Positions 1 through 5,062 of a DNA stretch of 30,004 nt are shown here, one piece after another. Made by a program: the position numbers and the translations under genes. Position 1 is the stretch's first letter. Each line of letters begins with the position of its first letter. The DNA is from a virus: IMG/VR virus record IMGVR_UViG_3300032245_000505, positions 1-30,004 of that record; one strand, given 5' to 3'. The notes under the pieces were generated by a model. It worked only from the letters and a program-made list of their open reading frames with translations, made no database searches and was not told the origin of the DNA.

Positions 1-207
1 GACTACAGCCAGCCTGTCCCGCTGCTCGGTGACGGCGGTTAGTTCTGCTTTATCTTGTAGCTCCAGCGGTGGTATGTATGGCTGCCATGTATCCCCTTGG
101 CAATGATATGTTATTCCATCATCTCCAAGACCAAGCAGGACTCCTTGCCATACGGAGTCGTTCGGTGACATTAGTAATTGTATTATTTTCGGTGTGTCTG
201 TTTTCAT
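1..207 (-). CDS. Partial coiled-coil protein with EQRDRLA segment
   Basis: The 5' part of a gene whose 3' end lies beyond base 1; 69 codons are visible from an ATG at 207. That start overlaps the TGA of the preceding gene as ATGA, which supports it. The visible end reads ELTAVTEQRDRLA, nearly the same as a segment in the upstream neighbour, and the DNA under it (7-45) matches 387-425 at 37 of 39 positions. The charged heptad-like sequence suggests a coiled coil. The product is not recognised and no function is proposed. Confidence 0.7.
   Translation of the reverse strand, partial: MKTDTPKIIQLLMSPNDSVWQGVLLGLGDDGITYHCQGDTWQPYIPPLELQDKAELTAVTEQRDRLAVV
7..45. repeat. 39-bp direct repeat, copy 1 (with 310-328 and 387-425)
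   Basis: This segment matches 387-425 at 37 of 39 positions. A shorter 19-base part also recurs at 310-328. All copies encode the QRDRLA coiled-coil segment in the same frame, so the repeat links one gene to the next as well as lying inside a gene. It fits duplication or recombination between small coiled-coil genes. Confidence 0.8.
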
Positions 208-581
208 GGCTCGTTCGGGGTTAGGGATTGGAGTGCTTCGGCGGCAATGCTTTCTGGATCTTCTTCGGAAAACCTTCCTTGGTAGGAAAGTATTCGCTCA
301 AGAGCCTCCGCCAGCCTGTCCCGCTGCTTAGTGATTTCTTGCAAATTGCACAAAATTTCGTCCTCGCTGTATTGATCGCAAGCCATAGCCAGCCTGTCCC
401 GCTGCTCGGTAACGGTGGTTAGTTCGTCATCTTGCTTATTTAGTAGCTCAACTAATTGATTCGCCTCCGTTCCGTTTTGGAGGTGGAATCCATCATCAAA
501 TCCTCGCTCGTTTTTGCGTCTCACTCTCCACATGTGATAATAGCATTCGTCGCAGTAAGTCTCCCATTCATTTGGTTTCAT
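204..581 (-). CDS. Small coiled-coil protein with two QRDRLA repeats
   Basis: A 125-residue protein that I cannot assign. The N-terminus carries CDECYYH and several aromatic residues, so a partial metal-binding site is possible but not shown. From about residue 45 the sequence is a heptad-like coiled coil with TVTEQRDRLA and ITKQRDRLAEALE repeated about 28 residues apart. Its start overlaps the stop of the ribbon-helix-helix-like gene as ATGA and its stop overlaps the next gene in the same way, so it belongs to a tightly coupled run of small genes. Similar EQRDRLA proteins occur in many phages with no known role (general recollection). Confidence 0.75.
   Translation of the reverse strand: MKPNEWETYCDECYYHMWRVRRKNERGFDDGFHLQNGTEANQLVELLNKQDDELTTVTEQRDRLAMACDQYSEDEILCNLQEITKQRDRLAEALERILSYQGRFSEEDPESIAAEALQSLTPNEP
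387..425. repeat. 39-bp direct repeat, copy 2
   Basis: Second copy of the repeat at 7-45, with two substitutions. It encodes the ELTTVTEQRDRLA segment of the 125-residue protein. The shorter related copy at 310-328 lies downstream in the same gene. Confidence 0.8.
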
Positions 582-766
582 GGCGTTTCAATGGTTGGGC
601 CGGTAAGTTTAACCTCGCCAGCTTTGAGACTGTCGAGAGCATGATCGAGCAGGAGCGTTGCGACCGCATAAACAGGAAGCTGCCGCTTGAGTGCTTCTCG
701 GCGAACCCGTTCGTGGGTTTTTTCGGCGACCTGGATCATGGCGCGTGTTGGTAGTTTGGCAGACAT
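578..766 (-). CDS. Ribbon-helix-helix-like small protein
   Basis: A 62-residue protein. The first third can form a beta strand (AMIQVAEKTHERV) and is followed by two helices (RREALKRQLP and VATLLLDHALDSL). This is the pattern of CopG/Arc-type ribbon-helix-helix DNA-binding proteins, though no invariant residue proves it. I chose the ATG at 766 because it overlaps the TAA of the 47-residue membrane gene (TAATG); a longer in-frame reading would run through that gene. If the fold is right it could regulate genes in this small-gene run. An antitoxin is also possible, but no toxin partner is visible. Confidence 0.65.
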   Translation of the reverse strand: MSAKLPTRAMIQVAEKTHERVRREALKRQLPVYAVATLLLDHALDSLKAGEVKLTGPTIETP

Positions 767-909
767 TATCGTGTAGCGATGGCTAGCAAGATCAGGATGG
801 CACCTGTGACGGCTCCGATTGCAGCGGAGGCGTAATTCCAGCGCACTGATGGACGACGACGATTTAGGCTCAAAGATTGCCCTGTGCGAGCGCGTGTGAT
901 GATTTTCAT
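766..909 (-). CDS. 47-residue single-pass membrane protein
   Basis: A small gene from an ATG at 909 to a TAA at 768-766. The product has an arginine-rich N-terminus (about residues 6-23) and one hydrophobic segment at about residues 27-45 (AAIGAVTGAILILLAIA). By the positive-inside rule the N-terminus should be cytoplasmic. Both ends overlap neighbouring genes (ATGA upstream, TAATG downstream), which is the main evidence that it is real despite its size. The function is unknown. Confidence 0.65.
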   Translation of the reverse strand: MKIITRARTGQSLSLNRRRPSVRWNYASAAIGAVTGAILILLAIATR

Positions 910-1061
910 TGGTGGTCGAGTTTGGGTGAGCGGCGGACCCTGATGCCCTCAGTGCGGGCATATCGGCGAGCGGATGCGGTCGAGGAAAATCCGGTGCGAA
1001 CGTCGCTAAATGCGAGCATCAGGTTCCAGCCAAAGGGTGAGCGGTAGAGAAGTGCGGTCAT
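906..1061 (-). CDS. 51-residue basic protein
   Basis: A short open frame from an ATG at 1061 whose TGA overlaps the start of the 47-residue membrane gene as ATGA. The product is rich in arginine in its second half (ASARRYARTEGIRVRRSPK) and has an aromatic N-terminal half (LLYRSPFGWNLMLAF). It resembles no family I know. The start is chosen because a longer in-frame reading would overlap the whole preceding gene. Nucleic-acid binding is plausible from charge alone, but that is a guess. Confidence 0.55.
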   Translation of the reverse strand: MTALLYRSPFGWNLMLAFSDVRTGFSSTASARRYARTEGIRVRRSPKLDHQ

Positions 1062-1113
1062 GGTCGTTTTGATTTGAGGATTGGCGGAGGGGTCGAACCT
1101 CGCCGGGTGAGGT

Positions 1114-1401
1114 TCAGGCGATTCCGGCTCCGTCACCACGGGTGATGCTGCCATACTCCTCAGCGGTTGGCAGATCGAGCGCAGCGCCGAATCGATCTTC
1201 CTCAGCGTCAAATCTGGACTCCAGCGCCCTGACGCATGCGGAGCGCAGCTGAGTGCGAATCTCGGTATTCCCGCCATCGTGGAGCAGCTCACTCCCGGTT
1301 GCGATGGCGCTTCCATTGGGCGATTCAACCTCATATCCGATTGTGGTTGTCTCATCGGAATTGATCGTGGCGGTGATGTAGAGTGCGTTTTTCATGGTCA
1401 T
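1114..1401 (-). CDS. Hypothetical acidic protein, first gene after the terminator
   Basis: A 95-residue protein from an ATG at 1401; a second ATG at 1395 gives 93 residues and may be the true start. The N-terminal half looks beta-rich (NALYITATI, TTTIGYEVES) and the C-terminal half is helical and acidic. I do not recognise it. It is the first gene after the terminator at 1557-1586, so it probably opens a new transcription unit. Its leader is A/C rich (CAACCGACAACCACC directly before the ATG) and has no Shine-Dalgarno sequence. The 52-base gap after it holds a possible hairpin of AACCTC with GAGGTT and nothing else clear. Confidence 0.75.
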   Translation of the reverse strand: MTMKNALYITATINSDETTTIGYEVESPNGSAIATGSELLHDGGNTEIRTQLRSACVRALESRFDAEEDRFGAALDLPTAEEYGSITRGDGAGIA

Positions 1402-1452
1402 GGTGGTTGTCGGTTGGCGTTGCGTCTTGCAACTGAGAAGACCCTATCCGAC

Positions 1453-1469
1453 GTTTACAGGTTGTAAAC
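1453..1469. promoter_or_regulatory. Operator-like inverted repeat GTTTAC-N5-GTAAAC
   Basis: A perfect 6-bp inverted repeat around a 5-bp spacer, 52-68 bases upstream of the ATG at 1401 on the minus strand. A third TTTACA half-site follows at about 1475. Position and symmetry fit a binding site for a dimeric repressor or activator of the small-gene unit. No cognate protein can be named, though the two-HTH protein (2747-3145) and the ribbon-helix-helix-like protein (578-766) are nearby candidates. Confidence 0.45.
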
Positions 1470-1556
1470 GGAAAATTTACAAGGATGGCAAAAAAAGCCC
1501 GCAATCCCTTGTGGCACTAGGGAAAGATTTTTTTGGCAAAGGTGAATTTTGCCCAC

Positions 1557-1586
1557 AAAAAAGCCGCCCCGGTTTCCCGAGACGGC
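1557..1586 (-). terminator. Strong intrinsic terminator
   Basis: On the minus strand a 10-bp stem (GCCGTCTCGG with CCGGGGCGGC, two G-T wobbles) closes a GAAA tetraloop and runs straight into six T residues. This is a textbook rho-independent terminator. It closes the unit ending with the phosphoesterase gene. Confidence 0.9.
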
Positions 1587-1660
1587 TGATTGAGCGGCAG
1601 CAATCGACGTGATTGCCCGATGGCGTGGTTCTACTCGTTGCCGCTCAAATCTGTTCCGGT
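1587..1660 (-). ncRNA. Candidate structured RNA upstream of the terminator
   Basis: A perfect 10-bp inverted repeat (TTGAGCGGCA at 1648-1639 with TGCCGCTCAA at 1599-1590, minus strand) encloses a second perfect hairpin (GCAATC-N5-GATTGC, 1616-1600). The terminator follows within four bases. Stem, inner hairpin and terminator would make a compact RNA 3' end. It may be the protected end of the late messenger or a separate small RNA. No known RNA family is recognised and no promoter for a separate transcript is clear. Confidence 0.4.
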
Positions 1661-1746
1661 GCTTCCGGGTGCGCCTCTCCAACGCTGTTTCGCACTAGGC
1701 TTGCAGTCTGGATCGCTCAATCCAATCCCACACGCGGGCGGTCTTG

Positions 1747-2754
1747 TCAACCCTTCATTTTTCCATGCAGCGATCCGACTAGGGATTTTCCTTCCCAGAT
1801 CGGAATGTTCAAATGCAAAAATTGCTCGCTCTTGGCCACGAATTGCACGGCATAGCCGTGTGACCAGTTCGTAGGGTTTGAATGCCGCCACAGAGGTGCG
1901 CGTTGGCAAAGGCAACCGGGATTCCAAGCCTTGATCAGGCCGACTCCCGGCAGGACCATGGTGGCCGAGTCCTCTTGGTGAGTATGGGCAAACACGACGT
2001 TCCCAGCCGTTTTTCCAGCAGCGGAAGCGGCAGCGTTCTTTCCGCCGCCTAGTTCGTGAACAAAAAAGATTTTCCCAAGTTTGATCCAGCCTGGCGGAAG
2101 ACCTTGAATGTGATGCTCACCGCGCCCGTAGTAACTGATTCCGCGCTCCTCAAGGCGCAGTAAAACCTTCGGGGAGATCAGTTCCCGCAGGAACGTGGAG
2201 TCCCGTGTGTGGCGCATGGTCTGGTCAACGATCCAACGTTCTACCCGATCTTCGTGGTTTCCTTCAATGTAGTGGATCACCGCTCTCGGTGCGGCCTTTT
2301 GCACCTCGTCGAGAAACCAGTTTCCAGCAGCGATGTCCTCTTGCCATGAGTATTCAGTCTGCGAAACGTAACCAAGGACATGGTGAGCTGCGAGGAAGCC
2401 ACCACACTCAATGATGTCGCCGTTGAGGACGATCTCGTCTGGATTCCAGTCGCGCAGGTCGCCAAGGAACGCCTCGACGGCCTGGCGGTCCATCATCTGA
2501 CCATGCACGTCGTTCGCAATGATGCGGACAAAATCATCCTTTGCAGGTTTCGGTTTCGTCCTCGATGCGTTGCCAGCGTATCGTGCCTTTTGCAAGTCGC
2601 CGTATTCGACCAGTAACTCGTCGCGGTCTTTAGTGACTGCGACAAGCTCCTGCTTGAGCTTCGACAGCGCAGCGCGAGCCTTGGTCACTTCCGAGATGGC
2701 GTCGTTGTCCGAGACGCGCATGGCCGATAAGTCGATTCCATTTGTGTCAGACAT
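1747..2754 (-). CDS. Calcineurin-like metallophosphoesterase with coiled-coil N-terminus
   Basis: A 335-residue protein. Residues 16-58 form a charged coiled coil, followed by a basic linker (KPKPAK). The metallophosphoesterase core then shows the expected metal-binding motifs in order: NDVHG (81-85), GDIIE (112-116), GNHED (165-169), VHE (232-234) and AHTH (256-259). The family hydrolyses phosphomono- or diesters using two metal ions, and the phage substrate cannot be read from sequence. Its start lies 8 bases inside the end of the two-HTH gene, so the two are translationally coupled. It is the last gene before the terminator at 1557-1586. Confidence 0.85.
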   Translation of the reverse strand: MSDTNGIDLSAMRVSDNDAISEVTKARAALSKLKQELVAVTKDRDELLVEYGDLQKARYAGNASRTKPKPAKDDFVRIIANDVHGQMMDRQAVEAFLGDLRDWNPDEIVLNGDIIECGGFLAAHHVLGYVSQTEYSWQEDIAAGNWFLDEVQKAAPRAVIHYIEGNHEDRVERWIVDQTMRHTRDSTFLRELISPKVLLRLEERGISYYGRGEHHIQGLPPGWIKLGKIFFVHELGGGKNAAASAAGKTAGNVVFAHTHQEDSATMVLPGVGLIKAWNPGCLCQRAPLWRHSNPTNWSHGYAVQFVAKSEQFLHLNIPIWEGKSLVGSLHGKMKG

Positions 2755-3145
2755 ATTGCTTGGCAGTTTCTGGGTTCATCACGACCGGCACCCACTCGTC
2801 AGGTTCGACCTCTACATATTTAAGGCAAGAAAGGTCTTTTGCGTGGCGGCGGATTGTCTCCTCGCCCATGCCCCACTCTTGCGAAAGTTTTCTGACATCA
2901 AAACCGCGACCGAGCGGAAGACGCTTGATGTATTTCGCAGCAGATTCCGCAGGTCTTCGCGGTAGGACGCGGAGTTTGCTTAGAAGCAAGCCTTGATCCT
3001 GTTGCGATGCCGTTGGAACATGTCCCATTTCAGCGCGGACCTTGGCGACCTCTTCCGCTGGGACCGCTAGATTATTGGCGATCCGGTAATTCGGCAAAGA
3101 GGGATTCCGATTGATCGAGTTTTGAATGCGTTGCGTATTGTCCAT
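2747..3145 (-). CDS. DNA-binding protein with two helix-turn-helix segments
   Basis: A 132-residue protein from an ATG at 3145, one base after the metallopeptidase stop. Residues 15-40 (SLPNYRIANNLAVPAEEVAKV) look like a resolvase-type HTH. Residues 82-104 (FDVRKLSQEWGMGEETIRRH) look like a second HTH that continues as a short winged segment (YVEVEPDEWVPVV). The two are joined by a basic linker. A role as transcription regulator is inferred. Its place at the end of the lysis region, next to an HExxH peptidase, would suit a late or switch regulator. It could instead be an architectural DNA-binding protein. A longer in-frame upstream reading is rejected because it overlaps the peptidase gene. 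Confidence 0.7.
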   Translation of the reverse strand: MDNTQRIQNSINRNPSLPNYRIANNLAVPAEEVAKVRAEMGHVPTASQQDQGLLLSKLRVLPRRPAESAAKYIKRLPLGRGFDVRKLSQEWGMGEETIRRHAKDLSCLKYVEVEPDEWVPVVMNPETAKQYV

Positions 3146-3146
3146 G

Positions 3147-3425
3147 TCATTCGTTGGTTTGGAGTGATTCCAATGCTGGGAACAAGAGATTGTCGAGGCA
3201 GCGGACCACCGCTTCCTCTTCAAATCGTTTGAGATGTGACAGGCCAGCGACTGCAAAGCAAGCATGAATCATTTCATGGCGAAGGGTTTCTAGCGGGTTA
3301 ATCTTTGCAGACGGACCCAGTCGAATGATCCACTCGTCAGGGCTAAAGGTGCCGTATTCCGCGAGGTCAAGATCCTCGATGACCTCGATGCGTTTGCCGC
3401 CGATTGTGACGTGATCAGGTATCAT
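3147..3425 (-). CDS. Small HExxH zinc metallopeptidase
   Basis: A 92-residue protein from an ATG at 3425. It has the zinc-metallopeptidase motif HEMIH (residues 50-54) in the helix TLRHEMIHACFAV, and a conserved-looking acidic helix (FEEEAVVRCLD, 68-78) that could supply the third ligand. The N-terminus is a short beta-rich part (VTIGGKRIEVIED). The size and layout fit minimal phage peptidases of the SprT/ImmA type. The substrate is unknown. Its close link with the two-HTH gene recalls ImmA-ImmR pairs, in which the peptidase cleaves a repressor, but that is inference. The start overlaps the previous gene by 11 bases. Confidence 0.75.
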   Translation of the reverse strand: MIPDHVTIGGKRIEVIEDLDLAEYGTFSPDEWIIRLGPSAKINPLETLRHEMIHACFAVAGLSHLKRFEEEAVVRCLDNLLFPALESLQTNE

Positions 3426-3603
3426 TTGGCGTAATTTCCGCGCACATCGCGCCTTCCAGAAGCTCGCTAAGGTCGATGGCAAAGTCAGCCGCCGAGTGTT
3501 GTTGGGACTTGGCGAGCTTTTCGGTCTTGATGATGTCACTGAGCCATCCGCGAAGAGAGTGAAGCGTTTCCATTTCTTCGAGTGAGATCATGTAAACTTT
3601 CAT
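3415..3603 (-). CDS. Hypothetical 62-residue helical protein
   Basis: A short, mostly helical and acidic protein (SLEEMETLHSLRGWLSDIIK, then DFAIDLSELLEGAM). It belongs to no family I recognise. The ATG at 3603 overlaps the TGA of the two-helix membrane protein as ATGA, and its end overlaps the metallopeptidase start by 11 bases, so it is clearly within the operon. No signal peptide, membrane segment or metal site is visible. Confidence 0.7.
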   Translation of the reverse strand: MKVYMISLEEMETLHSLRGWLSDIIKTEKLAKSQQHSAADFAIDLSELLEGAMCAEITPNDT

Positions 3604-3794
3604 TTTGGTGCTTTTTTCTTGAGCAGACTCCAGATCGTTAAAAATCCAACTGTGATACCGACGACCAGCGAAAAGATTCTCATCCCCCACTCTATCTGCT
3701 CCTGCATGCTGGTAAGGACTGCAAGCGCATTCACGGTCATTCCGCAAATTCCCGTAACCAGTTTCGACCCGACCGTGAGGTGATCTTCATTCAT
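3600..3794 (-). CDS. Two-helix membrane protein, holin or antiholin candidate
   Basis: A 64-residue protein with two hydrophobic segments, about residues 11-28 (KLVTGICGMTVNALAVL) and 39-57 (RIFSLVVGITVGFLTIW), and a basic C-terminus (LLKKKAPK). This is the shape of a class II holin. It follows directly after the chitosanase-like hydrolase with an ATGA overlap. Another two-helix holin-like gene lies upstream at 4550-4723, so one may act as holin and the other as antiholin. The assignment rests on size, topology and position only. Confidence 0.65.
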   Translation of the reverse strand: MNEDHLTVGSKLVTGICGMTVNALAVLTSMQEQIEWGMRIFSLVVGITVGFLTIWSLLKKKAPK

Positions 3795-4270
3795 GCCGGT
3801 TGCAGCTTGTAGGTGGTGCCATTGACGGTTGCTGGGATGCTTGGCCAGATTTCATAGGTGACCTCGCGCGCGTCGGTTCCTCCATGGTTCGGATTCGGAT
3901 CTAGCCCGATGGCTTGTGCTGCGGCTGGCGATAGCTCTCCAATCTTTCGGCGCGGTCCAATGTCGGCCACTACGCAATCAACTGATCGGCCTCGATAGCT
4001 GGCGCGAGCTTTGCAGCCCATGACGACGCCTTTGGTGCGCTGGATGATGAGCGGAGGGACCACAATAAACGGGACCACGTCCGCGTCGATGGAGCGGCCA
4101 TTGAAGCGCAGCGTTGTGTCCGGTTGCCAGCATGGGTCGTGATGCGGATTGCTTCCTCCATCGCAATCAATCGCGGCTTTGGCTGTCCACCAGGCTCGCT
4201 CTTGCCCGGTCGCTGATTGCTCAAGTCGGATGTCGCATCCTTCGATTTTTCCGATGCTGGTCGAGTTCAT
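3791..4270 (-). CDS. Glycoside hydrolase family 75 chitosanase-like protein, putative lysis enzyme
   Basis: A 159-residue protein with the sequence pattern of GH75 (fungal-type chitosanase): AAIDCDGG (32-39), IDADVVPFIVVPP (61-73) and VADIGPRRKIGELSPAAAQA (101-120). In this family an Asp and a Glu nine residues apart act in catalysis, and D103 and E112 fit that spacing. Characterised members hydrolyse beta-1,4 glucosamine polymers. There is no signal peptide. It sits among overlapping small membrane-protein genes and no other lysozyme, amidase or transglycosylase is visible in the window, so I infer it serves as endolysin. A virion-associated depolymerase is the alternative. Start and stop both overlap neighbours as ATGA. 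Confidence 0.75.
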   Translation of the reverse strand: MNSTSIGKIEGCDIRLEQSATGQERAWWTAKAAIDCDGGSNPHHDPCWQPDTTLRFNGRSIDADVVPFIVVPPLIIQRTKGVVMGCKARASYRGRSVDCVVADIGPRRKIGELSPAAAQAIGLDPNPNHGGTDAREVTYEIWPSIPATVNGTTYKLQPA

Positions 4271-4356
4271 GGCGTGTCATCGTTACCTTCTGGACGGTAG
4301 GTCAACACGTCCCAAAGGACGTAGATGATTGTCAGCACCCATTGGACGAGGATCAT
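4267..4356 (-). CDS. 29-residue membrane peptide in the lysis cassette
   Basis: A very short frame from an ATG at 4356 to a TGA at 4269-4267. The product has one hydrophobic stretch (residues 2-19, ILVQWVLTIIYVLWDVLT) and an acidic C-terminal tail (PEGNDDTP). It exactly fills the gap between the lipoprotein and hydrolase genes, with ATGA overlaps at both ends, the same linkage its neighbours use. That makes a chance frame unlikely. A role in lysis control or as a spanin component is possible but not shown. Confidence 0.65.
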   Translation of the reverse strand: MILVQWVLTIIYVLWDVLTYRPEGNDDTP

Positions 4357-4553
4357 TTCTCGGAGTTGATTGTTGCGTATGTGCGGACCACTAGGCCAGC
4401 GAGCGGCACCGCGGATGGGTCAATTCCACCTTTGATTTCGGTCTTCCGAACGGTGCCATCCAGCAGCGTCTCGGTGATCGTGGTCGAAGGGGCGCAGGAT
4501 GAGAGCGACCAGACGAGCGCGAATATAGCGGCGAGGTAGGCAAGTGATTTCAT
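4353..4553 (-). CDS. Small lipoprotein, possible outer spanin
   Basis: A 66-residue protein with a lipoprotein signal: MKSLAYLAAIFALVWSLSSC, with the lipobox LSSC ending at Cys20. The mature part is about 46 residues with no further membrane segment. Signal peptidase II processing and membrane anchoring are expected, implying a host with an outer membrane or at least a periplasm-facing anchor. Its place between a holin-like gene and the hydrolase resembles Rz1-type outer spanins, though the mature part is not proline-rich. ATGA overlaps link it to both neighbours. An immunity or exclusion lipoprotein is the alternative. Confidence 0.7.
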   Translation of the reverse strand: MKSLAYLAAIFALVWSLSSCAPSTTITETLLDGTVRKTEIKGGIDPSAVPLAGLVVRTYATINSEK

Positions 4554-4723
4554 GGTTTTCCGGTGGCGTTGAAGTCTTTCGAGACGTAGCCCATGATGGC
4601 AATGGCGACCGGGACTACCCAAGTCTTCCAGTCTTCAAGTTTGGCTCCGTTCTGGAGGATGTTGGTCAATGCTACGAGCGCAGCAGTAATGACTCCTGCG
4701 ATGGTTGTTTTGAGGTTCTTCAT
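4550..4723 (-). CDS. Two-helix holin-like protein
   Basis: A 57-residue protein from an ATG at 4723. Residues 6-24 (TTIAGVITAALVALTNIL) and 34-48 (TWVVPVAIAIMGYVS) are hydrophobic, and the ending SKDFNATGKP resembles a common family of small phage proteins with two helices and an AKD..VTG-type tail, often called holins. It would sit in the inner membrane. It is joined by ATGA overlaps to the coiled-coil gene upstream and the lipoprotein downstream. Holin function is inferred from topology, resemblance and position. Confidence 0.7.
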   Translation of the reverse strand: MKNLKTTIAGVITAALVALTNILQNGAKLEDWKTWVVPVAIAIMGYVSKDFNATGKP

Positions 4724-5061
4724 AGGGATTCTAGTTCAGCTTGTTTGGCAGCGATTTCAGCCGCGATTTCGAGTTTGCGTTTTTCCACGGAAGGTAATTC
4801 GGCTTCGGCAAGAACTTGATCGATGGCTGAAACCGTTGCGGCGTCATCGAGATTGGCGTCCTTGATGGCATTCTTGATCGAGTCAATCAGTGAATTCTTC
4901 GCTGCGAGTTCGGCTTGGATGGTGGCTAGTTTGTCTGCATGAGTATCCGTCAGCGACTGCAATTCCGCCGCTTTATCTCGCAGAATATCATCCCGAAACT
5001 CGGAAATCTGCGGGATAAATTGCGGAATGCCCAAGTTAGTCAATAGTGGCTCAAGTTGCAT
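4720..5061 (-). CDS. Coiled-coil protein downstream of the tail fibre
   Basis: A 113-residue protein. Residues 1-20 are mixed (LEPLLTNLGIPQFIPQI) and the rest is almost all helix with heptad spacing, rich in Ala, Glu and Lys, ending AAKQAELESL. No membrane segment is present. It starts one base after the tail-fibre stop and overlaps the holin-like gene as ATGA. A fibre assembly chaperone or a small virion protein would suit this position, but no family is recognised. Confidence 0.7.
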   Translation of the reverse strand: MQLEPLLTNLGIPQFIPQISEFRDDILRDKAAELQSLTDTHADKLATIQAELAAKNSLIDSIKNAIKDANLDDAATVSAIDQVLAEAELPSVEKRKLEIAAEIAAKQAELESL

Positions 5062-5062
5062 G

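Larger units (their letters stand above)
1402..1746. other. 345-bp gene-free region with operator-like repeat, structured RNA and terminator
   Basis: No gene is supported here. From the phosphoesterase end toward base 1402 it holds about 100 bases with weak complementarity only, the three-way-junction candidate (1590-1648), the terminator (1557-1586), a weak hairpin near 1536-1556 (GGCAAA with TTTGCC) and a 17-bp inverted repeat (1453-1469). A promoter for the genes at 1401 and below should lie between the terminator and 1401. A weak candidate on the minus strand is TTTACA followed 16 bases later by TAGGGT, which overlaps the inverted repeat. Confidence 0.6.

Noticed and set aside
502-581. 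Possible zinc finger in the 125-residue protein
   Set aside because: Only two Cys close together and a nearby His; not enough ligands in a recognised spacing.
1081-1116. T-arm-like sequence GAGGTTCGACCCCTC on the minus strand, suggesting a tRNA 3' end
   Set aside because: No matching acceptor strand, D-arm or anticodon arm is found upstream; that part is the end of a coding gene.
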